DNA of 5,863 bases, from the NCBI GenBank assembly GCA_943914555.1, contig CALUCM010000040.1, positions 1 to 5,863 of the forward strand, read 5' to 3'. The notes below the pieces were generated by a model. That model worked only from the letters and a program-made list of their open reading frames with translations. It searched no databases and was not told the DNA's origin. Source of the stretch: an uncultured Francisella sp. (lineage in GTDB: Bacteria; Pseudomonadota; Gammaproteobacteria; Burkholderiales; Neisseriaceae). The translations under genes were made by a program, and so were the position numbers. Shown one piece after another: positions 1 to 5,408 of the stretch (position 1 is its first letter; every line of letters starts with the position of its first letter).

Positions 1-1378
1 AACTAATATTGGCTTTTTCTATTACTTTAGCTAAATAGAATATGTCATCTGATGATAAATTAATTTTATTTCTAATTAATTGGTTTTTTAATAGTGATAA
101 TAAATTTCTTACTTCAAAACGACTAGATAAGAAAACTATAAAGCTGTTAATAGCCTCATAGAATATAGATTGGTTCTTTACTTTTACATTTAAGATAGAG
201 TAAGGAATTGTATAATTATCAGAGTTATTTTTACCAAAAATACCCTCAATATAAGGCAAATATTTTTCAATATTTGGGCTTAGTATACCAATTTCTTCTA
301 GACGAGTTTCTTTATGCTCATCAAGATAGCGCAATAGATGATTCTTTAGGATATATAGCTCTTGTACTTCGCTGTGTGCAGCATGTATTTGTATGGATTG
401 ATCAGTTTTATTGGTGAGTAATTTCTTTTTTTGATAGGATCTTGGTGAGTGTAGGTATAAAATATCACGTTGTATTTGATGCAGCAATGTATCGGGGTTT
501 TTTGACTGATAATCTGAAAATATTCTTTGTTCTAGTGAAGGATTATACTCAGATAAAATTTTAAAAAAATCTCTGCCCTCCTTACCCAATAAGTTGAGTA
601 ATTGGTGTGTATCAATATCATCGATCCAGTTTTCTTGACAAGGGTTAAAACAAAATAGATGAACATAAGTATGTAGAGATAGATAATTAGTTAATTTTAG
701 GTATAAAGGAGGGAAGTGGTTGATGGCAAAGAAGTAAATATGTTTAGGTAAGGTTATTTTTGATGAAAGTTTATTCTGCAGTAAATGTTGCTTTATTTTT
801 TGCCATAAATTAACCCGATGATTTTCACCAAAGGTAGAACGTAAATAACACCATAAATCACGTTGCCACTGCTCAATTTTTTCAGGTAATTCTCGTACCT
901 GTTGTTTTTTATCCCAAGTTTTTATCCATTGGGGTCTATAGATAAGGTATTCTTCAAATAATTTTCCCAGGTATAAAGCTAATTCATAGGCAGAGGATTC
1001 ATGAGATCTTAAGTAAGAGTAAAGTGTCTGATAAGCCAAAGGTGCAAGTTTTTTAAAATCTTTAGATAAAAATAAATTAAATAATTGCCAACGAATGATT
1101 TTTTGTTGATACAGATCAGTTTCTTGCTTGAGTTCAGGATAAAAAGCTTGCGCGGTTTTCCAAAAGAAATGTGACATCTTTTGATAATTTAGATTGCTTA
1201 TAATGCCTAAACGATGGCTAAGATACTGACTAATAAATTGTTTCATGCCTTCTGTCTCTACTACCAAAGTGAATGTCTCAAAAGGATGACTTCTTAGGCG
1301 ATAAAACCCAAGCAACAGCTCACAAAGGTAATCCAGTTGATCAGATTGATGAATAGTTAACTTGTTTTTTACAGGCAT
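1..1378 (-). CDS. recC: RecC, exodeoxyribonuclease V gamma subunit (partial; 3' end beyond the left edge)
   Basis: RecC is the non-catalytic, Chi-recognising subunit of the RecBCD helicase-nuclease, which processes double-strand DNA ends for RecA-dependent repair in the cytoplasm. Reading the minus strand from the ATG at 1378-1376 gives 459 uninterrupted codons to the window edge, about 40% of the roughly 1,100-residue family length. Recognisable RecC blocks are the start (IHQSDQLDYL, residues 9-18), VVETEGMKQFIS (39-50) with HRLGIISNLNY (55-65), HLFCFNPCQENW (240-251), NPDTLLHQIQRDIL (294-307) and SIQIHAAHSEVQELYILK (328-345). The last resembles the family block at the start of the second helicase-like half. 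The ATG leaves the short N-terminus usual for RecC, although no strong Shine-Dalgarno precedes it and a TTG four codons upstream is in frame. It is divergent from the djlA genes. The 3' part is very AT-rich (about 22% GC over bases 1-180). recB and recD would be expected further left, but cannot be seen. Confidence 0.93.
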   Translation of the reverse strand, partial: MPVKNKLTIHQSDQLDYLCELLLGFYRLRSHPFETFTLVVETEGMKQFISQYLSHRLGIISNLNYQKMSHFFWKTAQAFYPELKQETDLYQQKIIRWQLFNLFLSKDFKKLAPLAYQTLYSYLRSHESSAYELALYLGKLFEEYLIYRPQWIKTWDKKQQVRELPEKIEQWQRDLWCYLRSTFGENHRVNLWQKIKQHLLQNKLSSKITLPKHIYFFAINHFPPLYLKLTNYLSLHTYVHLFCFNPCQENWIDDIDTHQLLNLLGKEGRDFFKILSEYNPSLEQRIFSDYQSKNPDTLLHQIQRDILYLHSPRSYQKKKLLTNKTDQSIQIHAAHSEVQELYILKNHLLRYLDEHKETRLEEIGILSPNIEKYLPYIEGIFGKNNSDNYTIPYSILNVKVKNQSIFYEAINSFIVFLSSRFEVRNLLSLLKNQLIRNKINLSSDDIFYLAKVIEKANIS

Positions 1379-1410
1379 GGATGCTATCAAAATAAAGAAA
1401 AAGCATACAC

Positions 1411-1416
1411 ATTATA
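1411..1416 (-). promoter_or_regulatory. recC: Probable -10 element of a recC promoter
   Basis: Read on the minus strand this is a perfect TATAAT, 32 bp upstream of the recC ATG, which would give a 5' leader of roughly 25 nt. No good -35 hexamer lies 16-18 bp further upstream; the sequence there is a weak TGATGA-like match. The placement between divergent genes favours a real promoter, but in AT-rich DNA a lone -10 match is modest evidence. Confidence 0.4.
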
Positions 1417-1450
1417 GCTGAGATACAAATAATCATCATAGAAAATCTTC

Positions 1451-1492
1451 TTTACAATTGAGCGCTTATCTTGTCTAGCTATGGTGTACAAT
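1451..1492 (+). promoter_or_regulatory. Candidate promoter region of the first djlA-like gene
   Basis: TTTACA (1451-1456) and TACAAT (1487-1492) match the -35 and -10 boxes found upstream of the second djlA copy. Here they are 30 bp apart, too far for a standard sigma-70 promoter. TACAAT with a poor -35 such as CTTATC (1465-1470, spacing 16), or activator help, are alternatives. The region also carries ATCTTGTCT (1468-1476), which is shared with the second gene's upstream region. The assignment rests on hexamer matching and comparison of the two copies only. Confidence 0.3.
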
Positions 1493-1497
1493 AGATA

Positions 1498-1513
1498 AAC
1501 TAATCAATTAGTT
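1498..1513 (+). promoter_or_regulatory. Short palindrome at the expected transcription start, possible operator
   Basis: AACTAAT and ATTAGTT form a perfect 7-bp inverted repeat around a 2-nt centre (CA). It begins 5 bp after the TACAAT box and ends 15 bp before the djlA ATG at 1529. The position fits an operator or a leader hairpin, but the arms are entirely A/T-rich and such a palindrome can occur by chance here. No counterpart is seen upstream of the second djlA copy. Confidence 0.25.
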
Positions 1514-1528
1514 AAAAATGAGATAATT

Positions 1529-2431
1529 ATGTTCGAATCGCTTTTATCAGCATTATTTTCTTTCTTTATCACTTATATGCTGTGTTTGTTTTTTTCTGGC
1601 AGCGCACGTTTTAGCTTGATCTTGGCCACATTTTTCGCTGTCACTAACTATATCCAAAAACTCAAGCTAAGCCCCAATGCCAGGGTCTATTCTCATTTTT
1701 TCCCAGGAAAGTTAAAAAGGGTGGAATATTACAATCTGGTAACTTTTTATCTTTTAGGTGCCATTGCCAAAGTTAAGGGACGTGTCACAGAAAGCGATAT
1801 CGCTTATGCAGAAAAATTAATGCAAGAATTTCAAGCTGATGACAGATTAAGACAAAAATTGATTCTTGCTTATCAACAAGGCAAACAAACAGTATTTGAT
1901 CTGGATAGAGTATTGGCTGAGTTTGTTACCTATTTTAAAGGACATGGGCAAGCGACTAATTATTTTTTTGACTATCAGTTACAAGCGGCAGTACAAGATG
2001 GGAAGTTGCAAAATGAAGAATTGGCTATTTTGCGCCGTATTGCCCACGCAATTGGCATGAATAACATTTTCTTTGACTTAAAGATTCGCTCAGCCCAAGC
2101 ACAATATGGATTTCAAGGTCAAGGAGCTGATTTCTTCTCTCAGTTTTTTCGGTATTATCAGCAGCAAAAAAGTGGTGAGCAAAGAAGTGATCAATATCAA
2201 GATGCTGCAGGTTCCAACAGGCTGCAAAACGCTTATGCTATATTAGGAGTTAAGGAAACAGATGACGAAGCCACTGTGAAGACCGCTTATCGTCGTCTGA
2301 TTAAAGAATATCACCCCGATCGCTACACATCAAGAAATGTACCATCTGCTATTTTGGAGCAAGCCAAACAAAAGAGCCAAGAGATTATCAGCGCCTACCA
2401 TTTGATTAGTAAGGCTAAAGGATGGAAATAA
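1529..2431 (+). CDS. djlA: DjlA-like membrane-anchored J-domain co-chaperone with TerB-like domain, copy 1
   Basis: The 300-residue product has the DjlA architecture. A hydrophobic N-terminal anchor is followed by a TerB-like helical domain and a C-terminal J domain. The anchor covers about residues 4-41, as two hydrophobic runs split by SGSARF. The TerB-like domain covers about 67-195 and includes AKVKGRVTESDIAYAEKLM. The J domain covers about 233-300, with HPD at 262-264, and ends in KAKGWK like E. coli DjlA (KQQKGFK). DjlA proteins are bitopic inner-membrane proteins whose cytoplasmic J domain stimulates DnaK ATPase; in E. coli, excess DjlA activates the Rcs envelope response. The linker at about 196-230 is Q/S/G-rich. 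The ATG has only a weak GAGA upstream (1520-1523), and no better start is visible. It is slightly longer than the 271-residue E. coli protein. A diverged paralogue follows 91 bp downstream. The family call is strong; whether this copy or the next is the orthologue of E. coli DjlA is undecided. Confidence 0.88.
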   Translation: MFESLLSALFSFFITYMLCLFFSGSARFSLILATFFAVTNYIQKLKLSPNARVYSHFFPGKLKRVEYYNLVTFYLLGAIAKVKGRVTESDIAYAEKLMQEFQADDRLRQKLILAYQQGKQTVFDLDRVLAEFVTYFKGHGQATNYFFDYQLQAAVQDGKLQNEELAILRRIAHAIGMNNIFFDLKIRSAQAQYGFQGQGADFFSQFFRYYQQQKSGEQRSDQYQDAAGSNRLQNAYAILGVKETDDEATVKTAYRRLIKEYHPDRYTSRNVPSAILEQAKQKSQEIISAYHLISKAKGWK

Positions 2432-2464
2432 ATGCTGGCAAGCTATTTTAAATCAGCAAACTTC

Positions 2465-2492
2465 TTTATACTCATCTTGTCTGTAGTATAAT
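2465..2492 (+). promoter_or_regulatory. Promoter of the second djlA-like gene
   Basis: TTTATA (2465-2470) and a perfect TATAAT (2487-2492) are separated by 16 bp. This predicts a start near 2499 and a leader of about 24 nt before the GTG at 2523. It is the best sigma-70-type match seen in the window. It would let djlA copy 2 and the downstream tusA-pyrC genes be transcribed independently of copy 1. Confidence 0.5.
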
Positions 2493-2522
2493 AAGCGCTC
2501 GCAATCTATCATAACTATATCA

Positions 2523-3440
2523 GTGAGTAAACAAAGTATCAGTTATTGGCCACACCTAGGGAAATTTCTTTTAATTCTTTTATTGGCGAAGATTATCCTA
2601 AGCAACTTTTTCGCTGCATTGTGGTTGACTTGCATCACTTATCTGTTAAAGCTGCAAATGGAACAGCGTTTACAGGTCCATTATATCCGCTCACAATTTT
2701 TCCCCGGCGAATTAACTTTGCTTGAATATAACATCTTGGTTACCTTCTATGTGTTAGGTTGTGTAGCAAAGGCAAAAGGGAGAGTGACTGCAGAAGATAT
2801 TGACTATGCTGTTACTTTGATGAAAGAGTTTAATATTCCTTCTGCCTCTGTTTCGCGATTGGTTTTGATCCATAGCTTTAATAAAGGCAAGGTTAATGCT
2901 TATCATTTAAGACGGGTGTTAGGAGAATTTTCTAGCTTTTTTAAGGATCAGCATCGTTTGCGTTCCTATTTTTTTGATTATCAGCTAGAGTGCGCTTTAA
3001 AAGAGGGTAAGTTGTTGCCGCAAGAAAAGGATTTACTTGCCTTTATTGCACGAGAGATAGGGACCAGTACTTATACCTTTAATAAAAAAATAGAAAGCGC
3101 CCAGGCTGCTTATCACTTTAGGCAAAGGTTTCAATCTCAGCATGGTCGTGGTGATCAATTCAAACATCACAAAAACAATAATAAAGCGCATCAGGATTGG
3201 TATTGCAATGGCCGTAGTTTAACTGCGGAAAGTCTAAGTGGTTTTCGTATCTTGGGAGTGTCAAGATACGCTGACTTTGTCACTGTAAAAAAAGCATATC
3301 GTGCTTTAATCAGCGAATATCATCCGGATAAATTTGCTTTTAAAGATGTGCCAGAAGCGGTCATGCATAAAGCTAAGGAAAAAAGTCAAGAAATTATTAA
3401 GGCTTACGATGTTGTTTGTAGAGCTAAGGGATGGAGATAA
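2523..3440 (+). CDS. djlA: DjlA-like membrane-anchored J-domain co-chaperone with TerB-like domain, copy 2
   Basis: The 305-residue product is a paralogue of the preceding gene with the same order of parts. The hydrophobic anchor covers about residues 11-43, the TerB-like domain about 67-198 (AKAKGRVTAEDIDYAVTLM), and the J domain about 238-305 with HPD at 267-269, ending in RAKGWR. Shared blocks with copy 1 include FFPG, LVTFY.LG, KGRVT, YFFDYQL, SAQA.Y.F, EYHPD and KSQEII.AY. The anchor and the linker (about 200-237, H/N/K-rich here) have diverged. The likely role is an inner-membrane partner of DnaK with its J domain in the cytoplasm. Translation appears to start at GTG; no in-frame ATG lies upstream within the leader, and the ribosome site is poor, so expression may be low. 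The stop codon overlaps the tusA ATG (TAATG), implying coupled translation. An intact HPD and full length argue against a decaying copy. Confidence 0.87.
   Translation: MSKQSISYWPHLGKFLLILLLAKIILSNFFAALWLTCITYLLKLQMEQRLQVHYIRSQFFPGELTLLEYNILVTFYVLGCVAKAKGRVTAEDIDYAVTLMKEFNIPSASVSRLVLIHSFNKGKVNAYHLRRVLGEFSSFFKDQHRLRSYFFDYQLECALKEGKLLPQEKDLLAFIAREIGTSTYTFNKKIESAQAAYHFRQRFQSQHGRGDQFKHHKNNNKAHQDWYCNGRSLTAESLSGFRILGVSRYADFVTVKKAYRALISEYHPDKFAFKDVPEAVMHKAKEKSQEIIKAYDVVCRAKGWR
3426..3436 (+). promoter_or_regulatory. Ribosome binding site deciding the tusA start
   Basis: AAGGG (3426-3430) and GGAG (3433-3436) lie inside the last codons of djlA copy 2. AAGGG sits 9 nt before the ATG at 3440 but directly abuts the alternative ATG at 3431, leaving no spacing there. 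GGAG also serves only the 3440 start, at a short 3-nt spacing. This favours 3440 and translational coupling through the TAATG junction. Confidence 0.55.
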
Positions 3441-3661
3441 TGCATGAGCTAGATGTGCGAGGGCTAAGCTGCCCGTTGCCAATTTTGCGAACTAAAAAAG
3501 CTTTGGCTTCTTTATCGCCGGGGCAACGTTTACGTATTTTAAGTACTGATCATGCTGCTCCTCTTGATTTTGAACGTTTTTGCAGACAAACTGGACACAT
3601 ATTATGTTCAAGTCAAGAGTTAGATCCAGGGGTGTATACAATTGTTGTGGCGCATAAATAG
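3440..3661 (+). CDS. tusA: TusA/SirA-family sulfur carrier protein
   Basis: This small cytoplasmic protein of 73 residues belongs to the TusA family, which carries persulfide sulfur on a conserved cysteine. In E. coli TusA passes sulfur from IscS towards tRNA 2-thiouridine synthesis. The hallmark CPLP motif is at residues 11-14, with Cys11 as the presumed sulfur-accepting residue, inside LDVRGLSCPLPILRTKKAL-type sequence. The rest of the compact two-layer fold follows, including DFERFCRQTGH and a C-terminal strand (YTIVVAHK). An in-frame ATG at 3431 would add MEI, but it has no properly spaced Shine-Dalgarno, so 3440 is preferred. The family also includes YedF- and YeeD-like members with other sulfur or selenium roles. 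No TusBCDE genes are in view, so the family call is firm and the exact acceptor is not. The start overlaps the djlA copy 2 stop by one base, and pyrC follows after 44 nt. Confidence 0.88.
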   Translation: MHELDVRGLSCPLPILRTKKALASLSPGQRLRILSTDHAAPLDFERFCRQTGHILCSSQELDPGVYTIVVAHK

Positions 3662-3705
3662 ACTGCATAATGAAGTGACAGGTAAAAATAATTGGGAACT
3701 GATTG

Positions 3706-4749
3706 ATGAGTGCACATACACTTTCGCTCATTCAGCCTGACGACTGGCATTTACATTTGCGAGATGGGGATTTAATGTCTGCAGTGCTGCCTTTTAGTAG
3801 TGCTGTTTTTGCTCGCGCTATTGTCATGCCCAATTTAAATCCTCCGATAACGCAGGTGAGTCAAGCTGTGGCATATAAAAGAAGAATCCAGTCCGCTTTA
3901 CCTGATATGCATTCTTTTCAACCTTTAATGACCCTGTATCTTAGGGATGATATGGATCAAGTCATTGTTCAGGCGGCAAAAGAAGCAGGAATTGTGGCTT
4001 TTAAACTCTATCCACAGGGAGTAACCACTAATTCTTCTTTTGGCGTGCGTGATCCTTTGGCGCTTATTTCCATTTTAGAAGCTATGGCAGAAGAGGGGAT
4101 TGTATTGCTGGTGCATGGCGAAGTTGCACAGCCGCATGTCGATATCTTTGATCGTGAGGCAGTATTCATTGAGCAGTTTTTGCTGCCGATTAGAGAGCGA
4201 GTTCCCACTTTAAAAATTGTATTGGAGCATGTTACCACAATTGAGGGTGTGGATTTTGTACAAGCTTATGAACATGTGGCTGGGACAGTTACTCCACAAC
4301 ATTTATTATTTAATCGAAATCAATTATTTATGGAAGGTCTGCGACCTCATTATTACTGTTTGCCAATTTTAAAGCGTGAACATCACCGACAAGCGTTAAT
4401 TAAGGCAGTGACCGGTTCTCGTTATCGACACCGTTTCTTTTTAGGTACAGATAGCGCACCTCATCTTCGCCATCATAAGGAAACACAGTGCGGTTGTGCT
4501 GGAGTTTTTAATGCAATTGTAGCGATCAGTGTTTATGCACAAATTTTTGAGGAAGTTAATCAACTTGCTGCCTTAGAGGCATTTACTTCTCTAAATGGAC
4601 CTCGGTTTTATGGGCTACCAGTGAATAGTTCGCGCATTAAGTTGATCAAAAAAACATGGCAAGTGCCAGAATCTTATACAGTCCCAGGTGGTGAACTTGT
4701 TCCTTTGTTAGCAGGCCAGACTCTTGCTTGGCAGGTGAGTCATGATTGA
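3706..4749 (+). CDS. pyrC: Dihydroorotase, class II (PyrC)
   Basis: PyrC catalyses the reversible cyclisation of N-carbamoyl-L-aspartate to L-dihydroorotate, the third step of de novo pyrimidine synthesis, in the cytoplasm. The 347-residue product matches the E. coli-type enzyme in length (348). Metal ligands are all visible: His15 and His17 in DWHLHLRDG, the carbamylated lysine Lys100 in AFKLYP, His137 in VHGE, His175 in LEHVTT, and Asp249 in GTDSAPH. Substrate-binding elements are Arg19, the MPNLNPP segment, and a flexible loop with VTTNSSFG. The ATG at 3706 is preferred over the TTG immediately before it. GGGA at 3694-3697 lies 8 nt upstream, and the resulting N-terminus fits the family. 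No attenuator or hairpin is evident in the 44-nt gap after tusA. The 3' end overlaps the next gene by 8 bp (ATGATTGA), suggesting coupling. GC is close to 48% in the parts counted, well above recC. Confidence 0.97.
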   Translation: MSAHTLSLIQPDDWHLHLRDGDLMSAVLPFSSAVFARAIVMPNLNPPITQVSQAVAYKRRIQSALPDMHSFQPLMTLYLRDDMDQVIVQAAKEAGIVAFKLYPQGVTTNSSFGVRDPLALISILEAMAEEGIVLLVHGEVAQPHVDIFDREAVFIEQFLLPIRERVPTLKIVLEHVTTIEGVDFVQAYEHVAGTVTPQHLLFNRNQLFMEGLRPHYYCLPILKREHHRQALIKAVTGSRYRHRFFLGTDSAPHLRHHKETQCGCAGVFNAIVAISVYAQIFEEVNQLAALEAFTSLNGPRFYGLPVNSSRIKLIKKTWQVPESYTVPGGELVPLLAGQTLAWQVSHD

Positions 4750-5380
4750 AAGGGCTTTCTTTCCTATGCCAAGACGAAGAATATTTTTACAACAGGTGAT
4801 TTTGCTTGGTCTTGGTATGAGTGCAACAGGAGTGATTTTTTCTGGGACTCAAAAAGAGGAATATCTGTCTGCTAGTGTTGCCTCTGCTATGGGGCGCTCT
4901 ATCAGGCACAGCAGTCCGCCGCATTTGATTTTTACAACGCAAGTAGATGCAAAGCGCTGGTTGGAACAGATGGACAAACAGTTAAAAAAATATGTGAATT
5001 TTGCTTACGAGCGACATAATATTTTACTTAATTTACAGTATGAAGCGAGCCGTGCTGGCTTAGATCCCCAATTGATATTAGGATTGATTGAAGTAGAGAG
5101 TCGTTTTCGTCGTTATGCCATTTCTGCTGCAGGGGCCAGAGGGCTTATGCAGGTAATGCCGTTTTGGGTGCGACAGATTGGAGAACCATGGCATAATTTG
5201 TTTGATATGCGCACCAATTTGCGTTATGGATGTACAATATTACGACATTATCTTGATATAGAGCGCGGTAATTTATTTAGAGCATTGGGTCGTTATAATG
5301 GCAGTTTAGGCCGCACCAATTATCCTAATGCGGTAATAAGAGCTGCCCGTAGCCATTGGCTGTATAATGGGGCAGGCTGA
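4742..5380 (+). CDS. Lytic transglycosylase (SLT domain) with a twin-arginine signal peptide
   Basis: This is a periplasmic or cell-wall enzyme of the Slt70/MltE-like SLT superfamily, which cleaves the MurNAc-GlcNAc bond of peptidoglycan to leave 1,6-anhydro-MurNAc ends. The 212-residue product begins with a Tat-type signal. RRRIFLQQ (residues 11-18) matches the RRxFL pattern, followed by a hydrophobic stretch (19-34) and a possible cleavage site after ASVASA (about residue 49). The SLT domain spans about 98-200. It has the ES motif with presumed catalytic Glu119 (LIEVES), the GLMQVMP motif (134-140), YGCTILRHYL (162-171) and the ALGRYNGS motif (181-188). The start at 4742 has AGGTGAG close upstream and overlaps the pyrC stop. 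An alternative ATG at 4766 (residue 9) also keeps the Tat motif and cannot be excluded. The family resembles SLT proteins I associate with Burkholderiales, from memory only. Confidence 0.9.
   Translation: MIERAFFPMPRRRIFLQQVILLGLGMSATGVIFSGTQKEEYLSASVASAMGRSIRHSSPPHLIFTTQVDAKRWLEQMDKQLKKYVNFAYERHNILLNLQYEASRAGLDPQLILGLIEVESRFRRYAISAAGARGLMQVMPFWVRQIGEPWHNLFDMRTNLRYGCTILRHYLDIERGNLFRALGRYNGSLGRTNYPNAVIRAARSHWLYNGAG
5363..5368 (+). promoter_or_regulatory. Possible -10 box for an ssb promoter inside the preceding gene
   Basis: A perfect TATAAT lies in the last codons of the transglycosylase gene, 40 bp before the ssb ATG, at a sensible distance for a separate promoter. There is no recognisable -35 hexamer at 16-18 bp and no CTGT-N8-ACAG LexA-type box. 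It may simply be coding sequence (the codons read LYNG). Confidence 0.22.
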
Positions 5381-5394
5381 TTTGAATAATTAGT

Positions 5395-5400
5395 AGGAGA
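5395..5400 (+). promoter_or_regulatory. Strong ribosome binding site of ssb
   Basis: AGGAGA lies 8 nt before the ssb ATG at 5409. It is the best Shine-Dalgarno in the window and is consistent with the high expression SSB requires. It fixes the start. Confidence 0.7.
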
Positions 5401-5408
5401 ATTTACAT

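Noticed and set aside
208..417. Plus-strand 69-codon open frame inside the recC region
   Set aside because: It lies antisense to a clearly RecC-like frame that is intact on the minus strand; its tyrosine/phenylalanine-rich product looks like antisense of AT-rich coding DNA and has no ribosome site of note.
1471..1492. TTGTCT paired with TACAAT as a standard promoter for djlA copy 1
   Set aside because: Only 10 bp separate the hexamers, too short for sigma-70, and the same TTGTCT before copy 2 sits 4 bp from the -10, so it is not acting as a -35 there.
1866..2060. Alternative-frame 64-codon ORF inside djlA copy 1
   Set aside because: It is fully nested in a recognisable DjlA-type gene in another frame, and the product shows no family features.
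2433..2458. Possible terminator after djlA copy 1 (TGCTG ... CAGCA)
   Set aside because: The stem is only 5 bp around a 16-nt AT-rich loop and is not followed by a T-run, so it does not look like an intrinsic terminator.
3642..3671. Possible pyrC promoter (TTGTTG, 18 bp, CATAAT)
   Set aside because: The -35 half is a poor match and lies in the tusA coding end; close spacing makes read-through from upstream sufficient to explain expression.
3492..3731. Minus-strand 79-codon ORF over tusA and the tusA-pyrC gap
   Set aside because: It is antisense to the conserved CPLP-containing TusA frame; no ribosome binding site or recognisable motif supports it.
4008..4238. Minus-strand 76-codon ORF within pyrC
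   Set aside because: It is antisense to the catalytic core of dihydroorotase, where sequence is constrained by the enzyme; the Ser/Thr-rich product is typical of a shadow frame.
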